This document shows, in pieces, positions 28,475 to 37,635 of a stretch of 60,745 nt of DNA. The notes under the pieces are model-generated. The model was not told where the DNA came from and made no database searches. It saw only the letters and a list, made by a program, of their open reading frames with translations. Location of the stretch: the NCBI RefSeq assembly GCF_947259545.1, contig NZ_CAMYMK010000004.1, positions 1 to 60,745 of the forward strand. Reading direction: 5' to 3'. This DNA comes from an uncultured Marinobacter sp. (GTDB lineage: Bacteria > Pseudomonadota > Gammaproteobacteria > Pseudomonadales > Oleiphilaceae). The position numbers and the translations under genes were made by a program. The stretch's first letter is position 1, and each line of letters opens with the position of its first letter.

Positions 28475-29470
28475 ATGAAAAAAACGCTCATCGCATCTGC
28501 TGTTGCAGCCGCAACTTTCTCCGGCTCCGCGCTGGCCATGGAATCTGCATCCGAGCTGGCTGCACGCATGGACTCCATGCCGAGTGTGTACGGTAACATC
28601 CAGCTGGCCGGTGTTCACAGCGACGTCGAAGACGGCAGCTCCGGTACCAGTTTCGCCGACAACGGCTCCACCATCGGTGTCAAGCACAGCCACGAAATCG
28701 CCCCGGGCATCTCTGGCTTCTTCAAAGCCGAGCTGGAATTCGACGCTGACGATAAGGCCGGTAATGGCGGCCTGAATGCTTTTGACGAAGCATACATCGG
28801 TGTTAAAGGCGACAGCTTCGGTACCGTTTGGGTGGGTTCTGACGACTCCACCTACGAGACTGCCATCGACGAAATTGCCAACTACTTTGAAGTAGCTAGC
28901 CAGAGCATTGGCGGCAGCTATGACACTGGCGAAGGCGACCTGGTCCAGTACAGCTCTCCGAGCTTCGGTGGCCTGCAGCTGCACGGTGCCGCTCAAATCA
29001 ATGGTGATGACGACAAGGGTGAGAAGTCTTACCCGTACCAGCTGGCCGCTACTTATGCGGTTGATGCGTTTGAGCTGGCGGTTGCCATGGACTCCAACGA
29101 CGGCGACTTTGCATACTCTGACGGCACCGTTGGCAGCAGCGTCAACAACGAAAACACCTACGGTGTTCGTGGTAGCTACGCCGCTGGCGATCTGCGCCTG
29201 ACTGCCCAGTACCAGACCCGTAAGGATGTGGGTGATCTGTATGGCGTGTTTGCCGGTTACACCATGGGAGCCAATGTTTTCGCGGTTGCCTATGAGTTTG
29301 CTGATGAAGACAACACTGACGCGGAAACCTCTACTATCACCGCGCAGGCTCTCCATAACGTGTCTGACCACATGTATGTTTATGTTGAAGGCTACCTGAA
29401 CAATGCAGACGATGGTGCCAGTGACGTTGACACCACTGATCTCGCTATCGGTGCTACCTACTACTTCTGA
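28475..29470 (+). CDS. Outer-membrane general porin (Gram-negative porin family)
   Basis: The 331-residue protein has a signal peptide (MKKTLIASAVAAATFSGSALA). The mature part is rich in alternating beta-strands and acidic loops and ends in the aromatic C-terminal strand IGATYYF required for BAM recognition. The motif VYGNIQLAGVHSD near the N terminus and VWVGSDDSTYE are typical of trimeric 16-strand porins. It should form a diffusion channel for small solutes; selectivity cannot be told. Codon usage looks strongly biased, consistent with high expression. A terminator follows at once. Confidence 0.93.
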   Translation: MKKTLIASAVAAATFSGSALAMESASELAARMDSMPSVYGNIQLAGVHSDVEDGSSGTSFADNGSTIGVKHSHEIAPGISGFFKAELEFDADDKAGNGGLNAFDEAYIGVKGDSFGTVWVGSDDSTYETAIDEIANYFEVASQSIGGSYDTGEGDLVQYSSPSFGGLQLHGAAQINGDDDKGEKSYPYQLAATYAVDAFELAVAMDSNDGDFAYSDGTVGSSVNNENTYGVRGSYAAGDLRLTAQYQTRKDVGDLYGVFAGYTMGANVFAVAYEFADEDNTDAETSTITAQALHNVSDHMYVYVEGYLNNADDGASDVDTTDLAIGATYYF

Positions 29471-29499
29471 TCAGCTGACCAGCTAATCAAGTAGTGACA

Positions 29500-29532
29500 A
29501 AAGCCGGCGACCTTCGGGTTGCCGGTTTTTTT
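29500..29532 (+). terminator. Rho-independent terminator of the porin gene
   Basis: CCGGCGACC and GGTTGCCGG form a 9-bp stem (one G-U) with a short TTCG-type loop. It is preceded by A residues and followed by a T-run at 29526-29532, 30 bases after the stop. Confidence 0.9.
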
Positions 29533-29564
29533 ATGTATGCTGGAAAAATCAATGGAGACGTGTC

Positions 29565-30425
29565 ATGGCCGAAGAGCTGGAAATCAAGCTGACCTTGTCT
29601 GCTGAAAACCAGGCGACTGCTCTGAAATGGTTGCTGTCGCAGAGCGGCGCTACCGAGGGCAGACGAAAGACATTAATAAACCGCTATTTCGACACGCCGG
29701 AAGCTGACCTTAACCGGCAACGCATTGCCCTGCGGGTTCGGCAGATGGGGGATCACTTCATCCAGACCCTCAAAACTCAGGGAGAGTTTGTGGATGGCGC
29801 TCACAAACGGCAAGAGTGGGAATGGCCGTTGATGGGCAAGGAGCTGAATATTGGTCTGGTGGCAGACACCCCGGTGGGACAGGGCGTCAACCTTGCGGAC
29901 CTGAAGCCGGTTTTTGAAACCAACTTTGAGCGTCAGATCGTGATGATCGAAGAAGGGGAAACCGTGATTGAAGTGGCCGTTGATGCGGGTTATATCGAAG
30001 CCGGAGGGCAAAGACGGCCTCTGCATGAGGTGGAGTTCGAGCTCAAATCCGGCGATGCCTCATATCTGCTCCAATGGGCCCGCGCTCTTGCTGATGAAGT
30101 CCCGGTGTTTTTGAACCTGGTGAGTAAGGCGGAGCAGGGCTATTTCCTGGCGGGTCTGCATAATCCTTCTATTCTGCCAGCTGACGGTGAGCAAGCTCTG
30201 TCAGTTTCAGGATTTCTTCACGGGCTGAGCGTGGCCTGGCTGAAGGGTGAGACATTACTAGCAGACGGAGACGATCTGGCGGAAGTCGGTCGCCTGGCGG
30301 GCAATCACGGTACACAGCCACAGTTCAATGACGTTCGCACCAGTCTGATGTCTGGAGAAAAGGTTGCGCGTCTGGCCGAGCGCGGTGCACTCGGGCAGTT
30401 GCAACTGAGCATTGCGGCTGGTTAA
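29565..30425 (+). CDS. CYTH-domain inorganic triphosphatase
   Basis: The 286-residue protein starts MAEELEIKLTL, with the ExExK signature of the CYTH (triphosphate tunnel metalloenzyme) fold. Further tunnel residues are seen in RYFDTPEADLNRQRIALRVR, LKTQGEFVDGAHKRQEWEW and HEVEFELKSGD. The nearest characterised relative is E. coli YgiF, an inorganic triphosphatase, but that protein also carries a C-terminal CHAD domain. Here only about 80 residues follow the CYTH core (about 1-200), so the CHAD part is short or absent. The start follows TGGAGACGTGTC. Its stop overlaps the convergent channel gene by 4 bases. Confidence 0.85.
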   Translation: MAEELEIKLTLSAENQATALKWLLSQSGATEGRRKTLINRYFDTPEADLNRQRIALRVRQMGDHFIQTLKTQGEFVDGAHKRQEWEWPLMGKELNIGLVADTPVGQGVNLADLKPVFETNFERQIVMIEEGETVIEVAVDAGYIEAGGQRRPLHEVEFELKSGDASYLLQWARALADEVPVFLNLVSKAEQGYFLAGLHNPSILPADGEQALSVSGFLHGLSVAWLKGETLLADGDDLAEVGRLAGNHGTQPQFNDVRTSLMSGEKVARLAERGALGQLQLSIAAG

Positions 30426-31576
30426 AGGGAGGTGGCTTCTGCCTGTTCCTTTTGGGCATCGTGCCACTTTTCAAGGAACATCCGATAACGGTCAAGGGCC
30501 TCCTCCACTACTTGGACGCTTGGGGTGTCATGTGACTTTACCAATACGATCAACCCCTTGCCTTCAATGATTTCATCCGTAGGCGGGTGGCAGCTCACTT
30601 CGTCGTCATTGTCGATGTAAGCCAGTGCCGTGCCTATGCCGTGGCGCACCAGAGCGCTGACAATATCGGCCCAGTTCAGGTTATCAAACTTCAGGTCGTA
30701 CCGGTGAGGATGGTCGTTCTGGTAGTTGAACATGTCCTCCAGAACTTTCTCCGAACCGGGAGCCACAATCGCGCGAACCATGATTTCAGGGTAGGTCCGG
30801 ACCGGCCGGATGATGGTCCTGACGCCCACCGCTTTAAACCTGTGTCGGTTTCGGTCACTCACACATTCCACCGTTGTTCGGCTGCCCAGGTTGGCCTCAG
30901 TCAGGCGGTGGGCAATATCAAACGTCAGGCTGTCGGACGCCGGATCAGCTTCATCGCCGGCCAGCACAACGATGTGTCGCGCACTTCCGGCATGGGCAGC
31001 TTTCAACGCATCCGGATCGCTGCCAGAACCATGAAAATGAACCAGGCCGACGTCCGCCAGTTCGGGGGGCAGTCCGCTCGGGAACTGGCGCGTCAGAATG
31101 AGGATGGGCACAGTTTCGTATTCGGGAATCGCGCGTATCTGTGAGGCGAAACGCACAAAATATTGCTCGCCGCCGTTTCGTGGAGTGTTGATGATTACGA
31201 TGTGGTCTTTCATTTTGTATACCCAGCGTCCGGTTACGATGCGTTCCCGGCGGTAAAACCGGTACTCGATGAAATCACTGACGATCAGCGTCATGATGGT
31301 GATGGCGCTGATAAACATGACGATAACGGTGCTGACCCGCCCAATGACCGTTTCCGGGGACAGGTCTCCATAACCCACGGTAACCAGGGTGGTCATGGTC
31401 AGCCAGAAGGACTCGAACAGGGTGAGGTTTTCCACGGTCCAGATGACCATGACCTGAAACAGCAGAAGGCCGCCAAGAATAGCGAACAGCCGCTTGATGC
31501 GTGAACGGATGATGCCGGATATCGGAAGGTGCGCAAATTGATGTTCCGGGTTGAGCGGACGGCGGTTTCTGAGCAT
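30422..31576 (-). CDS. Two-TM potassium channel with RCK/TrkA-N domain
   Basis: The 384-residue inner-membrane protein has two transmembrane helices (about residues 30-50 and 78-103) enclosing a pore helix and the selectivity filter TVGYGD (about 66-71). The cytoplasmic part begins at HIVIINTPRNGGEQYFVRF, an RCK N domain (TrkA-N-like), and continues to a second RCK-like half. It should be a ligand-gated K+ channel. The usual GxGxxG dinucleotide motif is not clear, so NAD binding is uncertain. It ends convergently with the CYTH gene, overlapping by 4 bases. Confidence 0.9.
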   Translation of the reverse strand: MLRNRRPLNPEHQFAHLPISGIIRSRIKRLFAILGGLLLFQVMVIWTVENLTLFESFWLTMTTLVTVGYGDLSPETVIGRVSTVIVMFISAITIMTLIVSDFIEYRFYRRERIVTGRWVYKMKDHIVIINTPRNGGEQYFVRFASQIRAIPEYETVPILILTRQFPSGLPPELADVGLVHFHGSGSDPDALKAAHAGSARHIVVLAGDEADPASDSLTFDIAHRLTEANLGSRTTVECVSDRNRHRFKAVGVRTIIRPVRTYPEIMVRAIVAPGSEKVLEDMFNYQNDHPHRYDLKFDNLNWADIVSALVRHGIGTALAYIDNDDEVSCHPPTDEIIEGKGLIVLVKSHDTPSVQVVEEALDRYRMFLEKWHDAQKEQAEATSL

Positions 31577-31622
31577 TAAGGGCCTGGGCGGTTCAGTCGG
31601 GTGACAGTTCGTTATACAGTAG

Positions 31623-31889
31623 AGGAGCCTCTTAACAACTCCTGAACCGCCTCTGGCTTTCAGAGCGATTCACAATCAAGGCGCGACTTTGCAGTAATGT
31701 CTGGACCTTGCAAAAAGTCGCAACGCGGAGTGTGGATTGCTCTGAAAGCCCCGAAGGGCGCGCTCTGAAGGCTGCATCTGCGGCGTTGCGACTCTTGCCA
31801 AGGACTACGGCCATTAGCGGCGAGTCGCGCCTTGCACCTGCAGCCCTCAGAACGCGCAGAGGCGGTTCAGGAGTTGTTCAGAGGCTCCT
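31623..31889. repeat. 267-bp nested palindromic intergenic element (MITE-like)
   Basis: The outer arms (31623-31655 and 31857-31889) are 33-bp inverted repeats with one mismatch. Between them lie two hairpins side by side. The first is about 31655-31750, closed by GGCTTTCAGAGC with GCTCTGAAAGCC. The second is about 31771-31856, closed by GCGCTCTGAaGGCTGCA-type arms. Inside, AAGGCGCGACT/AGTCGCGCCTT and AGTCGCAACGC/GCGTTGCGACT also pair across the whole element. No transposase and no clear target duplication is present. It fills most of the gap between the channel gene and glnE. Confidence 0.85.
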
Positions 31890-31918
31890 AATATAACAGA
31901 GATACAGGGGTTTGCATT

Positions 31919-34819
31919 ATGTCCGAGCCATGGGGCGCGCTTCCGAAAGTGCTTGCTGATGATGTCGCTGCAGGTTGGTCGTCGGTGATTGGTGATGGCC
32001 ATGCTCCGTGGATGACGGCGTCGGCAGGTCTTTCAGAAGGCGACGTAGCAAGCGCCATGGCACGTAGTGTGTTTCTGAAACAGACCCTGGAGCGGCACCC
32101 CGAGCAGGTAGAGGCGCTGGTTGTGTCCCGCTCACTCCGTGAGCCGACAACCCCGGAATATCTGAATCAGCGTTGGCAGGAGTACCTTGCAGAAGTCTCT
32201 GACGAACTTTCCTTGCACGCGGCGTTGCGCCGGTTCCGGCGGGAGAGCCAGTTCCGCATTATCTGGCGTGATCTGATGCGTTGGGCCGATCTCCACGAAA
32301 CCATGGCCGCGACCAGCGGATTTGCCGAGACCTGTATACAGGGGGCTCTGGACTGGCTGTATGAAGACACCTGCGAACAGTCGGGTACACCCTGGGGTAT
32401 GGATCCGGTGACAGGAGAGGAGGCTCCCCAATCCATGGTGGTGTTGGGTATGGGCAAACTGGGCGGCCGGGAGTTGAATGTTTCTTCCGATATCGACCTG
32501 ATTTTCGCCTTTCCCGGGAAGGGGGAAACCCGGGGCGGCCCCCGTTCCATCGATAATCAGCAGTTTTTCATCCGCCTGGGGCAGAGACTGATCCAGGCTC
32601 TGGATCAGATAACGGCGGACGGCTTTGTCTTCCGCGTGGACATGCGTCTGCGACCCTATGGCCAGAGTGGTGCGTTGGCGCTGAGTTTTGCTGCCCTCGA
32701 GACGTATTATCAGGACCAGGGGCGTGACTGGGAGCGTTACGCCATGGTCAAGGCCCGGATTGTGGCGGGCGATCAGCGCGCTGGGCAGGTTCTCATGGAG
32801 AGCCTGCGGCCGTTTGTTTACCGCAAGTATGTGGATTTCAGTGCGTTCGAATCCTTGCGCAGTATGAAATCCATGATTGGTCGCGAGGTACGGCGCAAAG
32901 GGCTTGAGAATAATATCAAGCTGGGTAGTGGTGGTATTCGTGAAATCGAGTTCGTGGTGCAGGCGTTCCAGTTGATCCGGGGAGGACGTGATCGGGAGCT
33001 TCAACAGCGTGAGCTGCTGGTGATACTCCGGGAACTGGAAGAACTGGAATTGCTGCCCTCTCCTGTGGTGAAGGAGTTGCGCGAAGCTTATGTATTCCTG
33101 CGCAACCTGGAGCACGCCCTGCAGGGCGTTGAAGACAAGCAAACCCAGTTGTTGCCGGATGATGAACTGGCCCAGGCCCGCATTGCCCTGATTATGGGCT
33201 TTGAAAGCTGGGAGCACTGTTTGCATGAGCTTGAGTCCCATCGTGAGCGCGTTGCCCGGCATTTTGCAGACATCATTGCCACCGAGGACGAAGAGCAGGA
33301 GTCCGGCTCCCTCGAGGAAGGCTGGCATGAACTCTGGCTGGCTGAAATGGATGAGGAGGTTTCCAGGCAATGGTTGGGTCAGCATGGCTTTGAAGACCCC
33401 CCGGGTAGCCATGAACTGCTGTGCAATCTGCGCGACAGTCGTACTGTCCAGATTATGCAGACCCAGGGCCGGAAGCGCCTGAACCAGTTCATGCCCGTGC
33501 TGCTGGAAGCCTTGACCCAGGTTGATGCCCCTTCACAAACCCTGGAACGGGTGCTGCAACTGGTTGAAGCCATTCTGCGGCGTACGGCTTACATGGTTCT
33601 GCTGCTGGAAAACCCGGGCGCAAGAGCTCAGCTCGTCAAACTATGCAGCGAAAGCCCCTGGATTGCCCGACAGCTGGCGGAAACGCCGTTGCTGCTTGAC
33701 GAACTGTTGAATGCCGAGAGCCTGTACCACCCGCCGGCCAAGGAGGAGCTGCAGGACGACCTGCGCCAGCAAATGCTGAGGATTCCCTTCGAGGATCTGG
33801 AAGAACAGATGGAATCCCTGCGGCATTTCAAGAAAGCGCATATTCTGAGGGTAGCGGCGTCGGAACTGAAAGGCACGCTGCCGCTGATGAAGGTGAGTGA
33901 CTACCTGACCTGGATTGCTGAAGTGGTTCTGGATCATGTTGTTGACGTTGCTTTCGCCAACCTTGTCAGCCGTCACGGTTATCCCCGCCGGGCCGATGGC
34001 TCAGCCTGTGATACCGACTTCGCCATCATCGGCTATGGCAAGCTCGGCGGCATCGAGCTGGGCTATACCTCGGATCTGGATCTGGTGTTCGTGCACAATG
34101 CGGATCCTGAGCAGGCCACGGACGGGGATCGGCCCATCGATAACGCCGTTTTCTACACCCGGCTTGGCCAACGCATTGTGCATATTCTCAACACCCAGAC
34201 TCCATCCGGTCAGTTATACGAAGTTGATATGCGCCTTCGTCCGTCTGGTAACTCCGGGCTTCTGGTCAGCACCGTGCCGGCCTTTGAAAAGTATCAGCGC
34301 AATGACGCCTGGACGTGGGAGCATCAGGCTCTGGCGAGGGCCCGCGGCGTAGCCGGGTGCCGACCCACGCTGGCGGATTTCGAAGCCCTGCGACATGACT
34401 TGCTGTGTCAGCGTCGGGATCGGGGCCGCTTGCGCGACGAAGTGGTGGACATGCGAGAAAAGATGCGCGCCAGCCTGGGAACGCCAGAGGCCAAGCAAAA
34501 AGAGGTCTTCCATATCAAGCATGACAACGGCGGCATCGTGGACATTGAGTTCCTGGTCCAGTATCTCATGCTGGCCTACAGCTCTGAACACCCGGAACTG
34601 ACCCAGTGGTCTGATAACATCCGGCAACTGGAAGAGCTCGGCCGTGCCGGCGTTATCGATGTGGAGGATGCAGGGAAGCTTCGCGAGTCCTATATCACTC
34701 TGCGTTCGACGATTCATCGCAGGGCGTTGCAGAACATGAACAGTCAAGTTGAGGGCGATGCGTTTCCTGAGGAGCGGGCTTACATCAGAGGTATGTGGCA
34801 GAAGGTGATGGTAGATTAG
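31919..34819 (+). CDS. glnE: Bifunctional glutamine synthetase adenylyltransferase/deadenylase
   Basis: The 966-residue enzyme attaches and removes AMP on glutamine synthetase in response to PII and glutamine. Two nucleotidyltransferase domains are seen. The N-terminal one (VVLGMGKLGGRELNVSSDID) carries the adenylyl-removing activity. The C-terminal one (IIGYGKLGGIELGYTSDLDL) carries the adenylylating activity. Both keep the acidic metal ligands, and the regulatory helical region lies between them. The ATG at 31919 follows ACAGGGG. It is upstream of ilvE, as in Pseudomonas, and its substrate glnA is in this same window. Confidence 0.98.
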   Translation: MSEPWGALPKVLADDVAAGWSSVIGDGHAPWMTASAGLSEGDVASAMARSVFLKQTLERHPEQVEALVVSRSLREPTTPEYLNQRWQEYLAEVSDELSLHAALRRFRRESQFRIIWRDLMRWADLHETMAATSGFAETCIQGALDWLYEDTCEQSGTPWGMDPVTGEEAPQSMVVLGMGKLGGRELNVSSDIDLIFAFPGKGETRGGPRSIDNQQFFIRLGQRLIQALDQITADGFVFRVDMRLRPYGQSGALALSFAALETYYQDQGRDWERYAMVKARIVAGDQRAGQVLMESLRPFVYRKYVDFSAFESLRSMKSMIGREVRRKGLENNIKLGSGGIREIEFVVQAFQLIRGGRDRELQQRELLVILRELEELELLPSPVVKELREAYVFLRNLEHALQGVEDKQTQLLPDDELAQARIALIMGFESWEHCLHELESHRERVARHFADIIATEDEEQESGSLEEGWHELWLAEMDEEVSRQWLGQHGFEDPPGSHELLCNLRDSRTVQIMQTQGRKRLNQFMPVLLEALTQVDAPSQTLERVLQLVEAILRRTAYMVLLLENPGARAQLVKLCSESPWIARQLAETPLLLDELLNAESLYHPPAKEELQDDLRQQMLRIPFEDLEEQMESLRHFKKAHILRVAASELKGTLPLMKVSDYLTWIAEVVLDHVVDVAFANLVSRHGYPRRADGSACDTDFAIIGYGKLGGIELGYTSDLDLVFVHNADPEQATDGDRPIDNAVFYTRLGQRIVHILNTQTPSGQLYEVDMRLRPSGNSGLLVSTVPAFEKYQRNDAWTWEHQALARARGVAGCRPTLADFEALRHDLLCQRRDRGRLRDEVVDMREKMRASLGTPEAKQKEVFHIKHDNGGIVDIEFLVQYLMLAYSSEHPELTQWSDNIRQLEELGRAGVIDVEDAGKLRESYITLRSTIHRRALQNMNSQVEGDAFPEERAYIRGMWQKVMVD

Positions 34820-34898
34820 TCGACGACACTTCGGTTCCGCGGAATTTTCCTGCTAGAATGCCGGTTTCCCGAAAAACGCTTGTTATGGAGCAGAAACA

Positions 34899-35825
34899 AT
34901 GTCGATGGCTGATCGCGATGGCCTGATCTGGCTGGATGGTGAAATGGTTCCCTGGCGGGAAGCCAAAACCCACGTGCTGACCCACACCCTGCATTATGGT
35001 CTGGGTTGTTTTGAAGGTGTGCGTGCCTATAACACCGCCAGCGGCCCGGCGATCTTCCGCCTGAAGGAACACACCGACCGGCTGTTCCGTTCTGCCCATA
35101 TCCTGAACATGACCATGCCGTTCACCAAGGAGCAGCTCAACGAGGCCCAGTGCGCAGCTGTTCGCGAGAATGGCCTGGATGAGGCCTACCTGCGCCCGAT
35201 GGTGTTCCTGGGGTCCGAAGGCATGGGGCTGCGCGCGGATAATCTTCAGGTGCACGTTATGGTTGCCGCCTGGAGCTGGCCTTCCTACATGTCACCAGAG
35301 GCCAAGGAAATGGGCATCAAGGTGCGCACATCCTCCTATACTCGCCATCACGTCAATATCACCATGTGCAAGGCGAAGGCTAATGGCAACTACATCAACT
35401 CCATGCTGGCGCTGAATGAAGCCATCGCAAGCGGTTGCGAAGAAGCCTTGTTGCTGGATAACGAAGGCTATGTAGCGGAAGGCTCGGGCGAGAACATCTT
35501 TATCATGCGTGACGGCGTACTGCACACCCCGGAACTGACGTCCTGCCTGGAAGGTATTACCCGCGGAACCATCCTGGAGTTCGCGCGCGAGCTCAGCATT
35601 CCCGTGAAAGAGCGCCGCATCACCCGTGACGAGGTGTACATCGCTGATGAAGCCTTCTTCACTGGCACCGCCGCTGAAGTGTTGCCCATCCGCGAGCTGG
35701 ACGGCCGTGTCATTGGGGCCGGCAAGCGTGGTCCGGTTACCGAGAAGCTGCAGGCGATGTATTTCGACGCGGTTAAGGGAAAGTCGCCCGAGCACAGTGG
35801 CTGGCTGACTCACGTAAAAAGCTGA
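34899..35825 (+). CDS. ilvE: Branched-chain amino acid aminotransferase
   Basis: The 308-residue class IV PLP enzyme performs the last transamination in Leu, Ile and Val synthesis. It starts MSMADRDGLIWLDGEMVPWR. It contains THTLHYGLGCFEGVRAY, the PLP lysine in CKAKANGNYINSMLA, and EGSGENIFIM, all family signatures. The ribosome-binding site is GGAGCAGAAACA. It follows glnE by 79 bases and precedes the LPS genes, an order also found in Pseudomonas. Confidence 0.97.
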   Translation: MSMADRDGLIWLDGEMVPWREAKTHVLTHTLHYGLGCFEGVRAYNTASGPAIFRLKEHTDRLFRSAHILNMTMPFTKEQLNEAQCAAVRENGLDEAYLRPMVFLGSEGMGLRADNLQVHVMVAAWSWPSYMSPEAKEMGIKVRTSSYTRHHVNITMCKAKANGNYINSMLALNEAIASGCEEALLLDNEGYVAEGSGENIFIMRDGVLHTPELTSCLEGITRGTILEFARELSIPVKERRITRDEVYIADEAFFTGTAAEVLPIRELDGRVIGAGKRGPVTEKLQAMYFDAVKGKSPEHSGWLTHVKS

Positions 35826-35911
35826 TCCCGGAACGTTCGCGAGCCGCCGTTGACTGCTTCAGTCCGGCGGCCCTGTTATCTCCAAATCAAATTGACCTGC
35901 AGGACGAGCCA

Positions 35912-36319
35912 ATGGCAGACGTAATCAAGGTACCGGTATCCTTCGGTGAGGTGCTGGACAAAATCACCATTCTCGAAATCAAGTCCGAGCGCATCAAGGA
36001 CGAGGCTAAAGTCAAAAACGTGCGCCTGGAACTGGATGAGCTGAGCGCTACCTGGGACGAAGCGGTGAAGGACAAGGCTGCGGAAATCGCCGATTTGCGC
36101 AAGCAACTAAAGGCGGTGAATGAAGAACTGTGGGTGATCGAAGACGACATCCGCGATCAGGAAGCTGCACAGGACTTCGGATCGAAGTTCATCGAGCTGG
36201 CCCGCGCGGTCTATGTCACCAACGACAAGCGCGCTGCTATCAAGAAAGAGGTCAACCTGGCGTTGGGCTCCCGCTTCGTGGAAGAAAAGTCCTACCAAGA
36301 CTATACCGCCCGAAAATAA
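35912..36319 (+). CDS. DUF6165 family protein
   Basis: The 135-residue protein (MADVIKVPVSFGEVLDKITI onward) matches a family of uncharacterised small proteins often found beside LPS genes. It has no signal peptide or membrane segment and is largely helical and charged (SERIKDEAKVKNVRLELDEL, then KDKAAEIADLRKQLKAVNEE), suggesting a coiled coil at about residues 25-85. It sits between ilvE and a convergent heptosyltransferase gene. Its function is unknown; a role in core-sugar biosynthesis is inferred only from neighbours. Confidence 0.8.
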   Translation: MADVIKVPVSFGEVLDKITILEIKSERIKDEAKVKNVRLELDELSATWDEAVKDKAAEIADLRKQLKAVNEELWVIEDDIRDQEAAQDFGSKFIELARAVYVTNDKRAAIKKEVNLALGSRFVEEKSYQDYTARK

Positions 36320-36368
36320 GCCTGTTCGCCCCAACTTCATGGGCGGCCCTCAGCCCTGGGCGATAATT

Positions 36369-36405
36369 CCCTCTCCCCTCGCGGGAGAGGGCCAGGGAGA
36401 GGGGG
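36369..36405. repeat. CTCTCCC-type palindromic repeat
   Basis: CCCTCTCCC (36369-36377) and GGGAGAGGG (36383-36391) form a 9-bp stem around CTCGC, and a second CAGGGAGAGGGGG copy follows. Repeats of this look are scattered between genes in many proteobacteria. It lies between the convergent DUF6165 and heptosyltransferase genes, 9 bases from the latter's stop, where it may act as a terminator or 3'-end stabiliser. Confidence 0.7.
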
Positions 36406-36414
36406 AGCATCAGA

Positions 36415-37479
36415 TCACCCCAGATCCGACGCCACTTTCGTTTCCGCGACCCGATGGGCCTTAACCCACTTATCCAGCATGGCAGTGGCATCCTCCACCG
36501 TTACAAGCTCCATGGCCCCCTCGAACTCTGCTTTTGCGCCCCAGCGCGCGTCATCCACGCTTTTACCCGTAGACTGCATCAACGCTTCTGGATAGCGATT
36601 AATGCACCATTGCAGCGAATTATACGGTCCTGAGCGATAGGGATTGCTGGCGGCAAAGATGCCCAGCACATCGGTACCCACGGCACTCGCAATATGAGCT
36701 GGGCCGGTGTCGGGTGCGACGGCAAGATCGGCCTGGGTGAGCAGGGCGGTCAGTTGCTTGAGGGTGTCCTTGCCGCAGATGTTATGGGCTTTTTCCTTCA
36801 TTGCGCTTTCAATGGCGGCACAATATTCCGCCTCGAACGGTGCCGGGCTGCCGACCAGGATCACCTTCATGCCGTGTTTGCGAGCGGCATGGTCCGCGAG
36901 TTGGGCATAGCGCTCGGCTGGCCAGTTTCTCAGGGTGTGGCTGGCACAAGGACTTATGACCAGGTTCTGGCGATCATCCGCTAACTGTTCCCGGGCAAAC
37001 TGATGATCGTCCTCGGTTAGGGGAATGGTCCACCGGGGTGGGGCGGCTTTCAGTCCCAGCGGTTCCAGGAAGCTGGCCAGGCAGTCCCGCACGTGTTGTT
37101 TGGGAGCCGGCGCAATGCGCTTGTTGATAAATAGGCTATGAAGGTCTTTGCTGCGTGCCTTGTCGTAGCCGACTTTTACTTTCGCAGGAATCAGCGCAGC
37201 GGCGAGATTGGCCCGAAAGGCCACCTGCATGTGTAGGAGGGCATCAAAATCTCGCCCACGCAGCTTCTGGCGGAGTTCGGTATAGCCCTTCAAGCCGGCC
37301 TTCTTGTCGAAGATCACAAACTCCACGCCCGGCAGGTCGCCAACCAGCTTCGCTTCGATCTTGCCGATAACCCAGGTGATCTTAACCCCGGGACATTGCT
37401 CCTGGAGACTCAGAATGACCGGGATTACATGGGTCACATCGCCGATGGCGGAGAGGCGCAGGATGCAGATGGAATTCAT
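36415..37479 (-). CDS. Glycosyltransferase family 9, OpsX-like heptosyltransferase
   Basis: The 354-residue protein is an ADP-heptose:LPS heptosyltransferase-type enzyme. The N-terminal GT-B domain begins MNSICILRLSAIGDVTHVIP and the C-terminal domain holds SPCASHTLRNWPAERYAQLA and the nucleotide-sugar loop VAPDTGPAHIASAVGT. It acts on the cytoplasmic face of the inner membrane. It is divergent from kdkA; a kdkA-opsX neighbourhood is known in Haemophilus, which supports addition of the first heptose to phosphorylated Kdo. Assignment to WaaC versus OpsX function is by context. Confidence 0.85.
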   Translation of the reverse strand: MNSICILRLSAIGDVTHVIPVILSLQEQCPGVKITWVIGKIEAKLVGDLPGVEFVIFDKKAGLKGYTELRQKLRGRDFDALLHMQVAFRANLAAALIPAKVKVGYDKARSKDLHSLFINKRIAPAPKQHVRDCLASFLEPLGLKAAPPRWTIPLTEDDHQFAREQLADDRQNLVISPCASHTLRNWPAERYAQLADHAARKHGMKVILVGSPAPFEAEYCAAIESAMKEKAHNICGKDTLKQLTALLTQADLAVAPDTGPAHIASAVGTDVLGIFAASNPYRSGPYNSLQWCINRYPEALMQSTGKSVDDARWGAKAEFEGAMELVTVEDATAMLDKWVKAHRVAETKVASDLG

Positions 37480-37635
37480 TGATTTTTAATCCGTACAAGT
37501 TTTAAAAGCGGGTTTGTGGAGCTTTGCTGGTAATCATTGGTAAACTGGCCGCCATTCTATCGTACTCGCCTACTCACGTCCCGGCGGACCTGCAGGGTGA
37601 AGTTGCTGTTTTTAATTTCTGGAATTCGGGTAGTC

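Noticed and set aside
31632..31896. Two roughly 60-codon open frames on opposite strands between the channel gene and glnE
   Set aside because: Both lie wholly inside the palindromic element and owe their length to its inverted repeats.
31611..31900. Target-site duplication flanking the 267-bp palindrome
   Set aside because: TATACAG and TATAACAG occur near the two ends but are neither identical nor directly adjacent to the arms.
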